DNA of 22,657 bases, from positions 1 through 22,657 of the IMG/VR virus record IMGVR_UViG_3300042391_000638; one strand, written 5' to 3'. The position numbers and the translations under genes were made by a program. Source of the stretch: a virus. Each line of letters starts with the position of its first letter. Within the stretch, counting starts at the first letter, position 1. The notes beneath the pieces were generated by a model. It was not told the origin of the DNA and ran no database searches. It saw only the letters and a list, made by a program, of their open reading frames with translations. Shown here one piece after another: positions 13,129 to 21,051 of the stretch.

Positions 13129-15360
13129 ATGGCAAATAAAAAAATAACACAATTACCTAGTATATCTGGTCCTTTAAAAGGAACTGATCTATGGGAGGTA
13201 TCTATAGATGATGGAGGATCATTCTCTAGTCATAAAACTACAGGAGATGAGTTAAAAGCATTACTATCTCTAGGTGGTGACCAATATACATTTGTAAAGG
13301 CAGATGGAAATAGTCCATCAGTAAATGGTCAACAATTTTTAGAGGGTTACAACACAGCTATTGATAAATTAAATAATACTGGAACTCCTCAAACATTAAT
13401 TTTGGCTCCAGGAACATATATGTTGAGTCAAGATTTTAACATTGTTGATGGATTAAGTATTGTTTCATTGACAGGTGAGAGAGATGTAAGAATCGATATG
13501 GATGGCTACATCTTCATGATTAAAGATGGTAATACTAAATTAAAAGGATTAAGTTTAACGGCAAGTGGTAATGTTTATTATGATGCTTACGGTACTTATA
13601 ACTGTATAATTGACAACTGCTCTATAAATGCATTTATTGCATGGACTCAGAACATACCATTTTATGGAATCATTAATAATAGTGAGTTATCTGGAATTTA
13701 TGCTCCATTTAGTGGAGAAATTAAGGATAGTACTGCTTTTATTGTTTATACTGATCAATCAACTGTATATGGACTATACTTGACCCCATATTTAGATGGT
13801 GTTAATGTAGGGGCAGGATTTTATTGTGATGGTAATTATGATATTACATTTCAACCAACAATTTTAAATTGTAATGGTAGATTTTTTGATCAGACAAGTG
13901 GTAATACATTTATAGAAGATGGTACATTTAAAAATATTACTAACTTCTCAATGTCTAATTGTAGGGTTTTTGGTAATACTTTATTAGAAAATTGCACAGG
14001 ATATCAAAGAGTATTTGAAAATATTGCTTTTTATCATGTTGTTGGTTTTGTAGATTTAAAAGTTATAAATTGCCATCAGAAAGACAATGATGGAGGTTTC
14101 TTTATTTATTCTAATAAACAAACATATTCAAGTATAAATATAGAATTCAGAGATTGTACAGCTTATGGGAATGCATTTAATTTTCATTATTTTGATACAA
14201 CATTTGATTCATATAATGTATTAGTTGAAAATTGTGTAACAACAGAGACATCATCTCATAATTTTGGTCATATTATTGAAAGTAATGCCTATATTACAGT
14301 TAATGATATAACATTCAAAGATTGTAAGGCTAATGCAGTTGATTGTTTCAACACATCTACAAATATGACTGGTGATTTAGTTGCAGAAAATCAACATTTT
14401 ATTAATTGTAAAGCAGAAGACCAATCATTTTTATATTTTAATGGTCAACAAGTTTTTAAAGCAAATATTGCAAATAATACATTTGAAAATTGTACAGCAG
14501 GATATTCTTCATTTATTTCATTAGAAGAAGTTTTTGAATCATTAATTAATGAAATTAACATAAAAAATTGTACTGGAATAGGTCGTTGTTTCATATCTGC
14601 ATTTGTTTCATCTGGAAATTTGGTTTTAAATAACAATAAACCAGTATATATAGACAACTGTAAGGCAGGTGTTCAATCATTTATTTATGTAGAGAGTTCA
14701 TCAGGTTCAACGGCTAATTTGAATGGAAATGGAAAAATAAGTAATTGTACAGCAACAGATTTTTCATTCTGTAGTGCTTATGATGCGATTGGGTTTGGTA
14801 ATCATTCAATCACTATAAATATGTCAATGGAAAATTGTACAGCACAGAATTTTTCATTTGGATCTATTAATAATACTTTTGGTAGTTGTTATATAGACCA
14901 TGGTACTGGAAATAAATATACTAATTGTATAGCAGAAAGTGCTTCATTTATGGGATTCTTAAATTCTTTATTAAGAAATTGTAGAGCTCAATCTGATTCA
15001 TTTGGAACTGTTTGGATGAATACAAATATGAATGGTGGAGCAAGTGGTACATTTGAAAATTGTTATGGAACTCAATACTGTTTTGGTGGATCAAGTAATA
15101 TATACTTTAATACTCCATCAGCTTATGGAATATTCAAATATTGCACTGGAGAATATGGATGTTTTGGATCTTATTTCTTTGATCCTGGATCCTCATCTGA
15201 TTACACTACAGCAGCAGGAACATTCTTATGGTGTTCAGGATCGCAACCATTTGGAACTCTATTCTCTGGGTTATTAAATGGTGGTGGAACATTAGGTTGG
15301 TCTAAAACAAATAATGCATATAATAATGTAATTTGGTCAAATGATTATTTTAATAAATAA
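13129..15360 (+). CDS. Beta-helix tail fibre or spike (743 aa)
   Basis: The protein begins MANKKITQLPSISGPLKGTD, an N-terminal docking sequence (KITQLP...GTDLWEVS) recurrent in tail proteins of flavobacterial phages. Residues about 55-120 (TFVKADGNSPSVNGQQFLEG, then LAPGTYML and SLTGERDVRI) match the corresponding linker of the 761-aa fibre (PPGTYDL, SLTGGRDIVI). The remaining 600 residues are beta-helix rungs with NC(T/K)A...SF motifs, the same rung type but more diverged. The C-terminal end (AYNNVIWSNDYFNK) has no S74 chaperone. Hence two beta-helix fibres share a shaft type but use different docking modules. No catalytic residues assigned. Confidence 0.85.
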   Translation: MANKKITQLPSISGPLKGTDLWEVSIDDGGSFSSHKTTGDELKALLSLGGDQYTFVKADGNSPSVNGQQFLEGYNTAIDKLNNTGTPQTLILAPGTYMLSQDFNIVDGLSIVSLTGERDVRIDMDGYIFMIKDGNTKLKGLSLTASGNVYYDAYGTYNCIIDNCSINAFIAWTQNIPFYGIINNSELSGIYAPFSGEIKDSTAFIVYTDQSTVYGLYLTPYLDGVNVGAGFYCDGNYDITFQPTILNCNGRFFDQTSGNTFIEDGTFKNITNFSMSNCRVFGNTLLENCTGYQRVFENIAFYHVVGFVDLKVINCHQKDNDGGFFIYSNKQTYSSINIEFRDCTAYGNAFNFHYFDTTFDSYNVLVENCVTTETSSHNFGHIIESNAYITVNDITFKDCKANAVDCFNTSTNMTGDLVAENQHFINCKAEDQSFLYFNGQQVFKANIANNTFENCTAGYSSFISLEEVFESLINEINIKNCTGIGRCFISAFVSSGNLVLNNNKPVYIDNCKAGVQSFIYVESSSGSTANLNGNGKISNCTATDFSFCSAYDAIGFGNHSITINMSMENCTAQNFSFGSINNTFGSCYIDHGTGNKYTNCIAESASFMGFLNSLLRNCRAQSDSFGTVWMNTNMNGGASGTFENCYGTQYCFGGSSNIYFNTPSAYGIFKYCTGEYGCFGSYFFDPGSSSDYTTAAGTFLWCSGSQPFGTLFSGLLNGGGTLGWSKTNNAYNNVIWSNDYFNK

Positions 15361-15373
15361 ATAATAAATAGAT

Positions 15374-15706
15374 ATGAAAAATTTTGAAAAAATAGGAGAC
15401 GGAGCATGGTCAAAAAATAATGTGCCCGTTTTAACAGAAGAACAAAGAGCTTTATTAGCTTCTAAAGATGAAGCAGATGCAGAAGCTAAAGCTGAGGTGA
15501 ATGCTTATATTGCTTCTAATATGAGAGTTGAGGCTACAGCTGAAGAGGTAGTTATTTTAGATGCTACTTATGAAGCTAATAAGCCTGAGTTAAAAGAGAA
15601 TGATACATATTCTTTTATTCACTGTGCTATGTCATTGAAAGATGATAAAGCTATGGGTTTAATCAATTGTAGAATCAACGGAGAACACACTCAAGTAAGA
15701 TTCTAA
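15374..15706 (+). CDS. Hypothetical fibre-associated protein (110 aa)
   Basis: The protein starts MKNFEKIGDGAWSKNNVPVL, has a long Ala/Glu-rich helix (LASKDEADAEAKAEVNAYIAS) and a beta-rich end (SFIHCAMSLKDDKAMGLINC). No signal peptide or known motif. It lies between two fibre genes with gaps of 13 and 2 bases, so it is part of the late structural block. It could be a fibre-assembly chaperone or a minor tail protein; the sequence does not distinguish these. Confidence 0.7.
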   Translation: MKNFEKIGDGAWSKNNVPVLTEEQRALLASKDEADAEAKAEVNAYIASNMRVEATAEEVVILDATYEANKPELKENDTYSFIHCAMSLKDDKAMGLINCRINGEHTQVRF

Positions 15707-15708
15707 TA

Positions 15709-17838
15709 ATGATTGTACCACGTCCTTTAAAAAAAGTTAGGGAGAAGATTACACCCTTCTCCCAAGAGGACAAGATTCCTACATTTAACCTTGGAAGCGG
15801 TACGGCAGACAGCACGACCGTTCTTCACGGAGATGGTACATGGCAACCAGAGGGAGAAGGAATCCCTCCTGGAGGAACAGCTGGTCAGCTACTAGCTAAG
15901 GAGTCTGACACTAACTATGACGTTACGTGGGTGGACCAAGCTCCAGCAGCATCATACACAAGCGTACTTAAGCACACTGTTAAGGCAGGTGAGAACCTTA
16001 TAAAGGGTCAGGCTGTCTATGTTAGCAGTGCTGATGGTACGAATATGGTGGTATCTAAGGCTTCCAACATAACAGAGGCTACATCTAGCAAGACCATGGG
16101 TCTTATAGCTCAAAATTTATCAACTAATGGTAAGGGTTTCGTAATAACTGAAGGTTTATTAGCTGGTCTAGACACAGGATCAACTGTTGCAGGCGCTCCT
16201 GTTTGGTTGGGAACTAATGGAAATCTTATATATGGCTTAGTAGGAAAGCCTTACGCTCCTGCACATCTTGTATTTATCGGTATAGTAACTAGAGCAAATA
16301 ATAACAATGGTGAGATATTTGTAAAGGTACAGAATGGGTTCGAGTTGAATGAGATCCATGATGTTGACCTTAAATCTATACTACCTACAGATGGTCAGGT
16401 CCTACAGTTTGATGGAGCGACTGGTCTATGGAGGAATAATACTATAGCAACTGGCTTAACGGTTGGATCAACTGCGATTTCAAGTGGAACGGACGGGCGA
16501 GTTTTATTTCAAAATGGTGGGGTATTACAGCAAAGCGCGAATTTTACATTTAATACATCAACAACAGCATTAACCCTAGCTACAAATAAAACATTTTCAC
16601 AATATACAAGTGGAGCTGCTAATGATGCTTTAAAATTATCATTAAGTTCTACTGGAGCTGTTTTTGGAGTTCAAAATACAAATGCTTCAGCATTTTCAGG
16701 AATTGAATATTTAGATAATACTGGAGCTGTAAGAGTTTTTACAGGTTATAATAATTCAGGAAATGGGGAATTTAGATTTAATAATGTAGCTTCAAATGGT
16801 TTTATTACGTTTAAAATTGGAAGTGTTGACAGATTAACTGTTGGTAATAATGGGTTTGTAGGTATTGGTCAAGCTTCACCTTCAGCTCGTTTACATATTG
16901 CAGCACAAGGAGCTTTATCAACGGATATAGCATTAAAAGTTAGAAACTCAGCAGATACTGCGGATTTATTTAGTGTTCTTGGAAATGGAACAACTGCACT
17001 CACAACTTTGGTAGCTACGAATGCTATAAATATATCACAAGGAGCAGGTTTATATTATCCAACTTTAAATTTTAGTAATAATGGTGGATCAGCACAAGGT
17101 TCTATTTTTGGTTATAATTCAAGGCTTTGCACTACAAATATACTTGTTCGAAGTGGTTATTCTTTAGGAGTTGGATTTGGTGAATTTGATGCTTTTTATG
17201 CTCAAATGCAAGTTAAAGCAAAAAGTGCATTGTCAACTGATAATGCTTTTGGAGTATTAAATAATCCATTAACTGGTTATCATTTAAGGGTAAATAATGC
17301 TGGTAATGTATTAGTAGGTGTTGGAGGTTTATCAATTTGTAGAACTGACAATCCAGCTGGCTCTCTATTAGGAACAATTACATACAGAACAGACGGAACA
17401 TTTGGGTTCACCTTGCCATTGACTACTACTAAAATAGTTAGCCCAACTTCAGCTTTATCATTTACACAATTAGATGGATTTCAACATATTCAACAAGTCA
17501 CTGGAAGCTGGGCAGACGCACCTAATTCTTTTGTGTTTCAATCTACTGGAGCACAAGGATTAAATTCTATAAATAATAATTTTTTAAGTGTAATAAACGG
17601 AGCAAACACATTATTTGTTGTTAAATCTGTTGGTAATGTTGGTATTGGAACAGCTACAGTTAATGCTTCGGCAAAAGTTCAAATAGATTCTACCACACAA
17701 GGTTTTTTACCGCCAAGAATGACAAACGCGCAACGTATCGCAATAGCAAGCCCAGCAGTAGGTCTAATGGTTTACTGCACGGATGCGGTTGAGGGCTTAT
17801 ATATCTACAAATCAATGGGCTGGACTTTCGTAATCTAA
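15709..17838 (+). CDS. Long tail fibre, probably mosaic (709 aa)
   Basis: Residues 1-60 contain an N-terminal segment with LGSGTADSTTVLHGDGTWQP, typical of phage and adhesin fibres. Residues about 80-220 form a compact beta-rich domain (KAGENLIKGQAVYVSSADGT, GLIAQNLSTNGKGFVITEG). Residues 260-650 are low-complexity Asn/Thr/Ala-rich shaft with VGIGQASPSARLHI and VGIGTATVNASAKVQI units. The end GFLPPRMTNAQRIAI, then GLMVYCTD and GLYIYKSMGW, is a C-terminal cap frequent in Bacteroidota fibre and surface proteins. No S74 domain is present. Base use changes: the first about 260 codons use many C- and G-ending codons, the shaft is strongly AT-rich, and the last 50 codons become richer again. This suggests a swapped central region. 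Confidence 0.85.
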   Translation: MIVPRPLKKVREKITPFSQEDKIPTFNLGSGTADSTTVLHGDGTWQPEGEGIPPGGTAGQLLAKESDTNYDVTWVDQAPAASYTSVLKHTVKAGENLIKGQAVYVSSADGTNMVVSKASNITEATSSKTMGLIAQNLSTNGKGFVITEGLLAGLDTGSTVAGAPVWLGTNGNLIYGLVGKPYAPAHLVFIGIVTRANNNNGEIFVKVQNGFELNEIHDVDLKSILPTDGQVLQFDGATGLWRNNTIATGLTVGSTAISSGTDGRVLFQNGGVLQQSANFTFNTSTTALTLATNKTFSQYTSGAANDALKLSLSSTGAVFGVQNTNASAFSGIEYLDNTGAVRVFTGYNNSGNGEFRFNNVASNGFITFKIGSVDRLTVGNNGFVGIGQASPSARLHIAAQGALSTDIALKVRNSADTADLFSVLGNGTTALTTLVATNAINISQGAGLYYPTLNFSNNGGSAQGSIFGYNSRLCTTNILVRSGYSLGVGFGEFDAFYAQMQVKAKSALSTDNAFGVLNNPLTGYHLRVNNAGNVLVGVGGLSICRTDNPAGSLLGTITYRTDGTFGFTLPLTTTKIVSPTSALSFTQLDGFQHIQQVTGSWADAPNSFVFQSTGAQGLNSINNNFLSVINGANTLFVVKSVGNVGIGTATVNASAKVQIDSTTQGFLPPRMTNAQRIAIASPAVGLMVYCTDAVEGLYIYKSMGWTFVI

Positions 17839-17845
17839 ATTTTTA

Positions 17846-17853
17846 TATCTTTG
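17846..17853 (+). promoter_or_regulatory. Promoter -7 element for the lysis block
   Basis: TATCTTTG lies 17 bases upstream of ATG 17871, with an AT-rich leader. The -33 region has TTTCG rather than TTG. It probably starts a transcript covering the 101-aa gene, spanin, holin and endolysin, all of which overlap. Confidence 0.6.
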
Positions 17854-17870
17854 TATAAAAATTAAATATT

Positions 17871-18176
17871 ATGGGATTATTTGTAACACCAACAGAAGAG
17901 AAAAAGATTTTTATTAAAGGTACTCCAATGGAGTTATCTTCAGTTTATCTAAGAGTAGAATTTGCATCAAGAGCTGATGGAAAGACTATGGAGATTGCTA
18001 ACTATACTTACTTTGATAAGGCAGCTTATACAGAAGGAACAGTGCTTCCAACAGATTTACCTTCAGGTAGTTTAACAATTCAATTAGAGGAAGGTCTTAC
18101 TCAAGATCCAACTACAGCTTTATCTTACATGAAGTTGGCGCTAGAACAACAAGGATATACTGTTACAGAAGAATGA
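17871..18176 (+). CDS. Hypothetical late protein (101 aa)
   Basis: The protein starts MGLFVTPTEEKKIFIKGTPM. It is mostly beta-strand (LSSVYLRVEFASRADGKTME) and has a helix at the end (TTALSYMKLALEQQGYTVTEE). It is soluble, with no membrane segment. It is the first gene behind its own -7 element, and its stop overlaps the spanin start as ATGA. It resembles small structural proteins found after fibre genes, but no family name can be given. Confidence 0.7.
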   Translation: MGLFVTPTEEKKIFIKGTPMELSSVYLRVEFASRADGKTMEIANYTYFDKAAYTEGTVLPTDLPSGSLTIQLEEGLTQDPTTALSYMKLALEQQGYTVTEE

Positions 18177-18613
18177 TCAGATTCCTATACATATTAGCAT
18201 TATTTTTAACTATAACTTCGTGTAGTCCTGTTAAGCGTTACAATAGACTTATCAAACTGCATCCAGAGCTTATAACATCTGATACTGTTACACTAGTTGA
18301 TACATTCAGGATCATTGTACCAGAAGTAAAGGTAGATACGGTCGTGTCTGTTGAGTCTTTGTTAGACACAGTATATCTAGAGCAAGAGCGACTTAAAGTT
18401 AAGGTTTGGATGAAGGGTGACCAGGTGTTTATTCAAGGAAAATGCGATACTGTATATGTAAATAAGATCATCGAAAGAAAAGTCCCAGTAAAATATTATC
18501 AGAAAGAAACAACATTTAGTGACGTAATGAAGTACATATATAAGTCCCTTTGGATTTTATTTGTCTTGTTACTAATTGTATATATAATTTACAGATTTTT
18601 ATTAGGACGATGA
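18173..18613 (+). CDS. Single-molecule spanin (u-spanin) lipoprotein
   Basis: Two features define the 146-residue protein. First, an N-terminal lipoprotein signal MIRFLYILALFLTITSC with lipobox ITSC, so Cys17 would be lipidated and anchored in the outer membrane. Second, a C-terminal membrane helix (residues 125-144, LWILFVLLLIVYIIY) for the inner membrane. The periplasmic part between is beta-rich with repeated valines (VDTVVSVESLLDTVYLE, KVKVWMKGDQVFIQG). This topology is that of a u-spanin such as phage T1 gp11, which fuses inner and outer membranes in the final lysis step. Context agrees: holin and endolysin genes follow. Sequence identity to known spanins was not checked. Confidence 0.75.
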   Translation: MIRFLYILALFLTITSCSPVKRYNRLIKLHPELITSDTVTLVDTFRIIVPEVKVDTVVSVESLLDTVYLEQERLKVKVWMKGDQVFIQGKCDTVYVNKIIERKVPVKYYQKETTFSDVMKYIYKSLWILFVLLLIVYIIYRFLLGR

Positions 18614-18876
18614 CATACACGGAATTAATACAGGCAGGATTGGTAGCTTCAACAGGGATTGTTGGATATTTTTTAAGAATGGTTCACACAGACGTTAGAT
18701 CTGTTGTTGAGGACATGGGGAAACTAAAGGGGAAGATAGAGCTTGTAGAGCAGGAGAGTAGATTGAAGTACCAATCTATACAGGAACAAACTCAGTTAGA
18801 AATTAAGATGCTTGCAAAGAATGTAAGTGAGTTATCCAATGCGGTTAAGGAGTTAATGATTAAAATGCATAATTAA
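18610..18876 (+). CDS. Coiled-coil membrane protein of the lysis cassette (88 aa)
   Basis: The start is ATG 18610, which overlaps the spanin stop as ATGA; an upstream in-frame start would lie inside the spanin gene. MTYTELIQAGLVASTGIVGY opens with a moderately hydrophobic segment (6-25), followed by a long charged helix (about 28-80: KLKGKIELVEQESRLKYQSI) predicted to form a coiled coil. The plan resembles XhlA-like or antiholin-like proteins that act with a holin, but no family motif is present. The stop overlaps the next start as TAATG. Confidence 0.65.
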   Translation: MTYTELIQAGLVASTGIVGYFLRMVHTDVRSVVEDMGKLKGKIELVEQESRLKYQSIQEQTQLEIKMLAKNVSELSNAVKELMIKMHN

Positions 18877-19097
18877 TGTTTAAAAAGATACTAGACGACA
18901 CATTAAGACCTAATGGTAAGTGGAGCTTAAAAAGAGTTGCATCATTTGTTTCGTTTCATGTATCTGCACTATATGCATTTCTACCTGTAATATTTAATTC
19001 TTTTAAGGTTCAAGAGTTTGTATTCTGGGGATTTATAACTTATTCAGCTACGGCAATAGGAATAACAGTTTGGAATAAAAAAATAGACAAAGGATGA
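18876..19097 (+). CDS. Holin-like protein with two membrane spans (73 aa)
   Basis: The N-terminus MFKKILDDTLRPNGKWSLKR is basic and cytoplasmic. Two hydrophobic helices follow (about 21-41, FVSFHVSALYAFLPVIF; about 46-66, FVFWGFITYSATAIGIT), with a short turn between and a charged C-terminus (WNKKIDKG). Size, two-span topology and position immediately before an endolysin without a signal peptide are typical of a holin that opens the inner membrane. The stop overlaps the endolysin start as ATGA. Confidence 0.75.
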   Translation: MFKKILDDTLRPNGKWSLKRVASFVSFHVSALYAFLPVIFNSFKVQEFVFWGFITYSATAIGITVWNKKIDKG

Positions 19098-19582
19098 AAT
19101 TCACACATAAACCATTAAAGACTTGTAAGTTAAGAACAGCTGGACTTTATTCTGTAAAGGGAGCTATGTTTGGATTAACTAGAAAGAACAATGACGGATC
19201 TCCAAGATCTCATCAAGGTATTGACTTAGCTACAGACGAGGGATACAGACTTTATGCTGTTGAAGATGGTGAGATAGTTGGAATAAATAAAGGTAAGGAC
19301 GGATATGGATTCACTATTACATTGAAGATAAGTCGTCCTGAAGAAACAACTCTTCATAATAAATTTGCTTTCTACGCACATTGCGATCGTATTGATGTAA
19401 ACATCGGAGATAAGGTTAAGGCAGGTGATCAGATTGCATTGAGTGGAGACACAGGTAATGCTCATGGAATGACAACCGTTTCAAAGGGAGGTCACTTACA
19501 TTTTGAGTTAAGAGAAAAGGCAGTATGTGGTTTAGGATTGAAAGGAAGATTAGACCCACTTGTATTTATAGAATTAGATTGA
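19094..19582 (+). CDS. Endolysin, M23 family zinc endopeptidase
   Basis: The 162-residue protein has both M23 signature motifs: H40-Q-G-I-D44 (HxGxD) and G-H134-L-H136-F-E (HLHFE), plus His96 in FYAHCD. These are the zinc ligands and catalytic His of LytM-type peptidases, which cut peptide cross-links of peptidoglycan. The G.V..G..IA.SG.TG segment (KAGDQIALSGDTGNAHG) completes the fold. There is no signal peptide, so release depends on the holin. The start overlaps the holin stop. The domain fills the protein, with no separate wall-binding module. Confidence 0.9.
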   Translation: MKFTHKPLKTCKLRTAGLYSVKGAMFGLTRKNNDGSPRSHQGIDLATDEGYRLYAVEDGEIVGINKGKDGYGFTITLKISRPEETTLHNKFAFYAHCDRIDVNIGDKVKAGDQIALSGDTGNAHGMTTVSKGGHLHFELREKAVCGLGLKGRLDPLVFIELD

Positions 19583-19583
19583 T

Positions 19584-19721
19584 ATGGCAAAGAAACAAGG
19601 AGAAGTCAAAGCAATGACTAAGAAAAACGTATCACGCCCAGGTGTTCACGCTAAGGCAGGTACGTCAAAACTTAAGACAAGCAAGAACTACAAGAAGAAG
19701 TACGCAAAACAAGGTAGATAA
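19584..19721 (+). CDS. Small very basic conserved protein (45 aa)
   Basis: ATG 19584 lies one base after the endolysin stop. The 45-residue product starts MAKKQGEVKAMTKKNVSRPG and is almost entirely Lys, Arg and small residues (TSKLKTSKNYKKKYAKQGR). The MTKKNVSRPGVH signature recurs in small open frames of Bacteroidota phages and looks like a nucleic-acid or ribosome-interacting protein, but its function is not known. The TAA stop forms part of a promoter -7 element (TAAATTTG). Confidence 0.65.
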   Translation: MAKKQGEVKAMTKKNVSRPGVHAKAGTSKLKTSKNYKKKYAKQGR

Positions 19722-19748
19722 ATTTGTAACAAAAAAATATTATCTTTG
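19719..19748 (+). promoter_or_regulatory. Tandem -7 elements before the packaging block
   Basis: TAAATTTG at 19719-19726 and TATCTTTG at 19741-19748 lie 20 and 42 bases before ATG 19768. Neither has a TTG at the usual -33 spacing. The pair may give two start sites for the terminase-leading operon. Confidence 0.55.
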
Positions 19749-19767
19749 TTACTTAAAATTAAATTAA

Positions 19768-20004
19768 ATGAAAAAATTAACACCAGAAGAATTAGAGTCT
19801 TTCAAAACGGCTCGTGAAAACTACTACTCATTGAGAGGTAGATTAGCAGATATCGCTATTGCTGAAGAGCGTTTAAAGAACGACAAGCAGTCAACATTAA
19901 TCAATATTAGCATCGCTGAGGAACAACTTAACAAAGTGAATAACGAAGTTCATGAGAAGTATGGTGACGGTAATGTTAATATGCAGACAGGAGAAATATC
20001 ATGA
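19768..20004 (+). CDS. Coiled-coil hypothetical protein (78 aa)
   Basis: The protein starts MKKLTPEELESFKTARENYY. A continuous helical heptad pattern runs through RLADIAIAEERLKNDKQSTL and ISIAEEQLNKVNNEVHEKY, ending NVNMQTGEIS. It probably forms a homodimeric or trimeric coiled coil. It leads the packaging operon behind two -7 elements and its stop overlaps the next start as ATGA. A head or packaging accessory role is possible but not shown. Confidence 0.75.
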   Translation: MKKLTPEELESFKTARENYYSLRGRLADIAIAEERLKNDKQSTLINISIAEEQLNKVNNEVHEKYGDGNVNMQTGEIS

Positions 20005-20219
20005 TAATCAGGAAAATATCAGTAGGTCCTGACTACATGAAGTGTATGCATTATGTTGTTGGGCAGCCAGTTCTTGATAAGAGCTATTCTATACAAGATA
20101 TCATTCAGGATGTATCAGGGAATATTGATATTTATGTGGTAAAAAATGGAGAGATTATTAAGTGGAAAACATTTAATAATACAGTTCCAGCAACTATAGA
20201 ATATAAAATAGACTTTTAA
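20001..20219 (+). CDS. Hypothetical protein (72 aa)
   Basis: The protein starts MIIRKISVGPDYMKCMHYVV, then YSIQDIIQDVSGNIDIYVVK, and ends ATIEYKIDF. Mainly beta-strands; no membrane or catalytic motif. The start overlaps the preceding stop (ATGA) and the stop overlaps the following start (TAATG), so it is an integral member of the operon. Short proteins with RKISVGPDY recur next to terminase genes in Bacteroidota phages; the function is unknown. Confidence 0.7.
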   Translation: MIIRKISVGPDYMKCMHYVVGQPVLDKSYSIQDIIQDVSGNIDIYVVKNGEIIKWKTFNNTVPATIEYKIDF

Positions 20220-20770
20220 TGGTATCACCCTATTATTTTATTGTTAAGCCCCTTAATGGTAAAAGATATGACAGTGAGAAAAAGTACGGAGATAAGACAT
20301 TTGTCGTAAGTTCATCTCAAGAAGATCATACAGTTACCAATAGGTTCGCAGTCGTTGAGGAGTTACCCTTGAACTATAATGGATTTATAGAGAAGGGTGA
20401 CATCGTTATTGTACACCACAACGTATTCAGAATTTACTACGACACTAAGGGTAGAGAGAGAAGCAGTTGGAACTTTTTCGAGGATGATATATTTATGATT
20501 GAATACGATCAGATATATTTATACAAGGGACAAGATGAAGAGTGGAAGTCTCCATATCCATATTGTTTCGTAGAGCCAATAATGAATGAAGCAGGAGATA
20601 TTACAGCAGAGAAGGAACTATATGGTGTAATTAAGTATGTTCCTGAGAACGATTACAACTTAAATCAAGGTGATAATATATCATTTATACCTGAATCTGA
20701 ATACGAATTTAGAATTGACGATCAGAAGTTATATCGAATGAAATTAAATAACATATGTCTGAGAGCTTAA
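20219..20770 (+). CDS. Beta-barrel protein, possibly GroES-like (183 aa)
   Basis: The protein starts MVSPYYFIVKPLNGKRYDSE. The order of strands YFIVKP...NRFAVVEELP...IEKGDIVIVHHNVFR resembles a GroES fold (V-K-P strand, mobile loop, GD.V.V strand). A second similar half follows: YCFVEPI, YGVIKYVPEN, LNQGDNISFIPESEYEF. This would make a tandem co-chaperonin-like barrel, as in diverged phage head-assembly co-chaperonins (T4 gp31 type). The similarity is at pattern level only. Alternatively it is an unrelated beta-rich structural protein. It sits between small genes and the terminase, consistent with a capsid assembly function. Confidence 0.55.
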   Translation: MVSPYYFIVKPLNGKRYDSEKKYGDKTFVVSSSQEDHTVTNRFAVVEELPLNYNGFIEKGDIVIVHHNVFRIYYDTKGRERSSWNFFEDDIFMIEYDQIYLYKGQDEEWKSPYPYCFVEPIMNEAGDITAEKELYGVIKYVPENDYNLNQGDNISFIPESEYEFRIDDQKLYRMKLNNICLRA

Positions 20771-21051
20771 AAGATAAGAAGATTCGCGTACTTGAAGCAG
20801 CAGAATGTGCTGTTGATGAGTTAATCAATGTATTGAAGGAGAAGATCATTACTCATGGAGAGGATGACCTATCCGCTGACAAGATGAAGAACGCTGCATC
20901 AGCCAAGAGATTGGCATTTGATGATGCTATTGCTATGTTACAGAAGATTGATGACGAAAGAAATAAGCTAGAAGAGAAGCCAGTAGTTGAGGTTAACTCA
21001 GGTAAGTTTGGTTTTGCTGAGGGAAGGGCAAGTAAGAATGGAAGGAAATAA
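20755..21051 (+). CDS. Probable terminase small subunit (98 aa)
   Basis: The protein starts MSESLKDKKIRVLEAAECAV. It is almost all helical: a first helix with VDELINVLKEKI, a second with ADKMKNAASAKRLAFDDAIA, and a third MLQKIDDERNKLEEK, then a basic tail (FAEGRASKNGRK). Size, helical content and position directly upstream of, and overlapping, the large terminase gene (14 bases) fit a DNA-recognising small subunit. The characteristic helix-turn-helix could not be assigned with certainty. The start overlaps the previous gene by 16 bases. Confidence 0.6.
   Translation: MSESLKDKKIRVLEAAECAVDELINVLKEKIITHGEDDLSADKMKNAASAKRLAFDDAIAMLQKIDDERNKLEEKPVVEVNSGKFGFAEGRASKNGRK

Noticed and set aside
20987-21037. 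Earlier start for the terminase large subunit
   Set aside because: The extra 17 residues (MRLTQVSLVLLREGQVR) lie wholly within the small-subunit gene and look like out-of-frame translation; ATG 21038 gives the usual short overlap.
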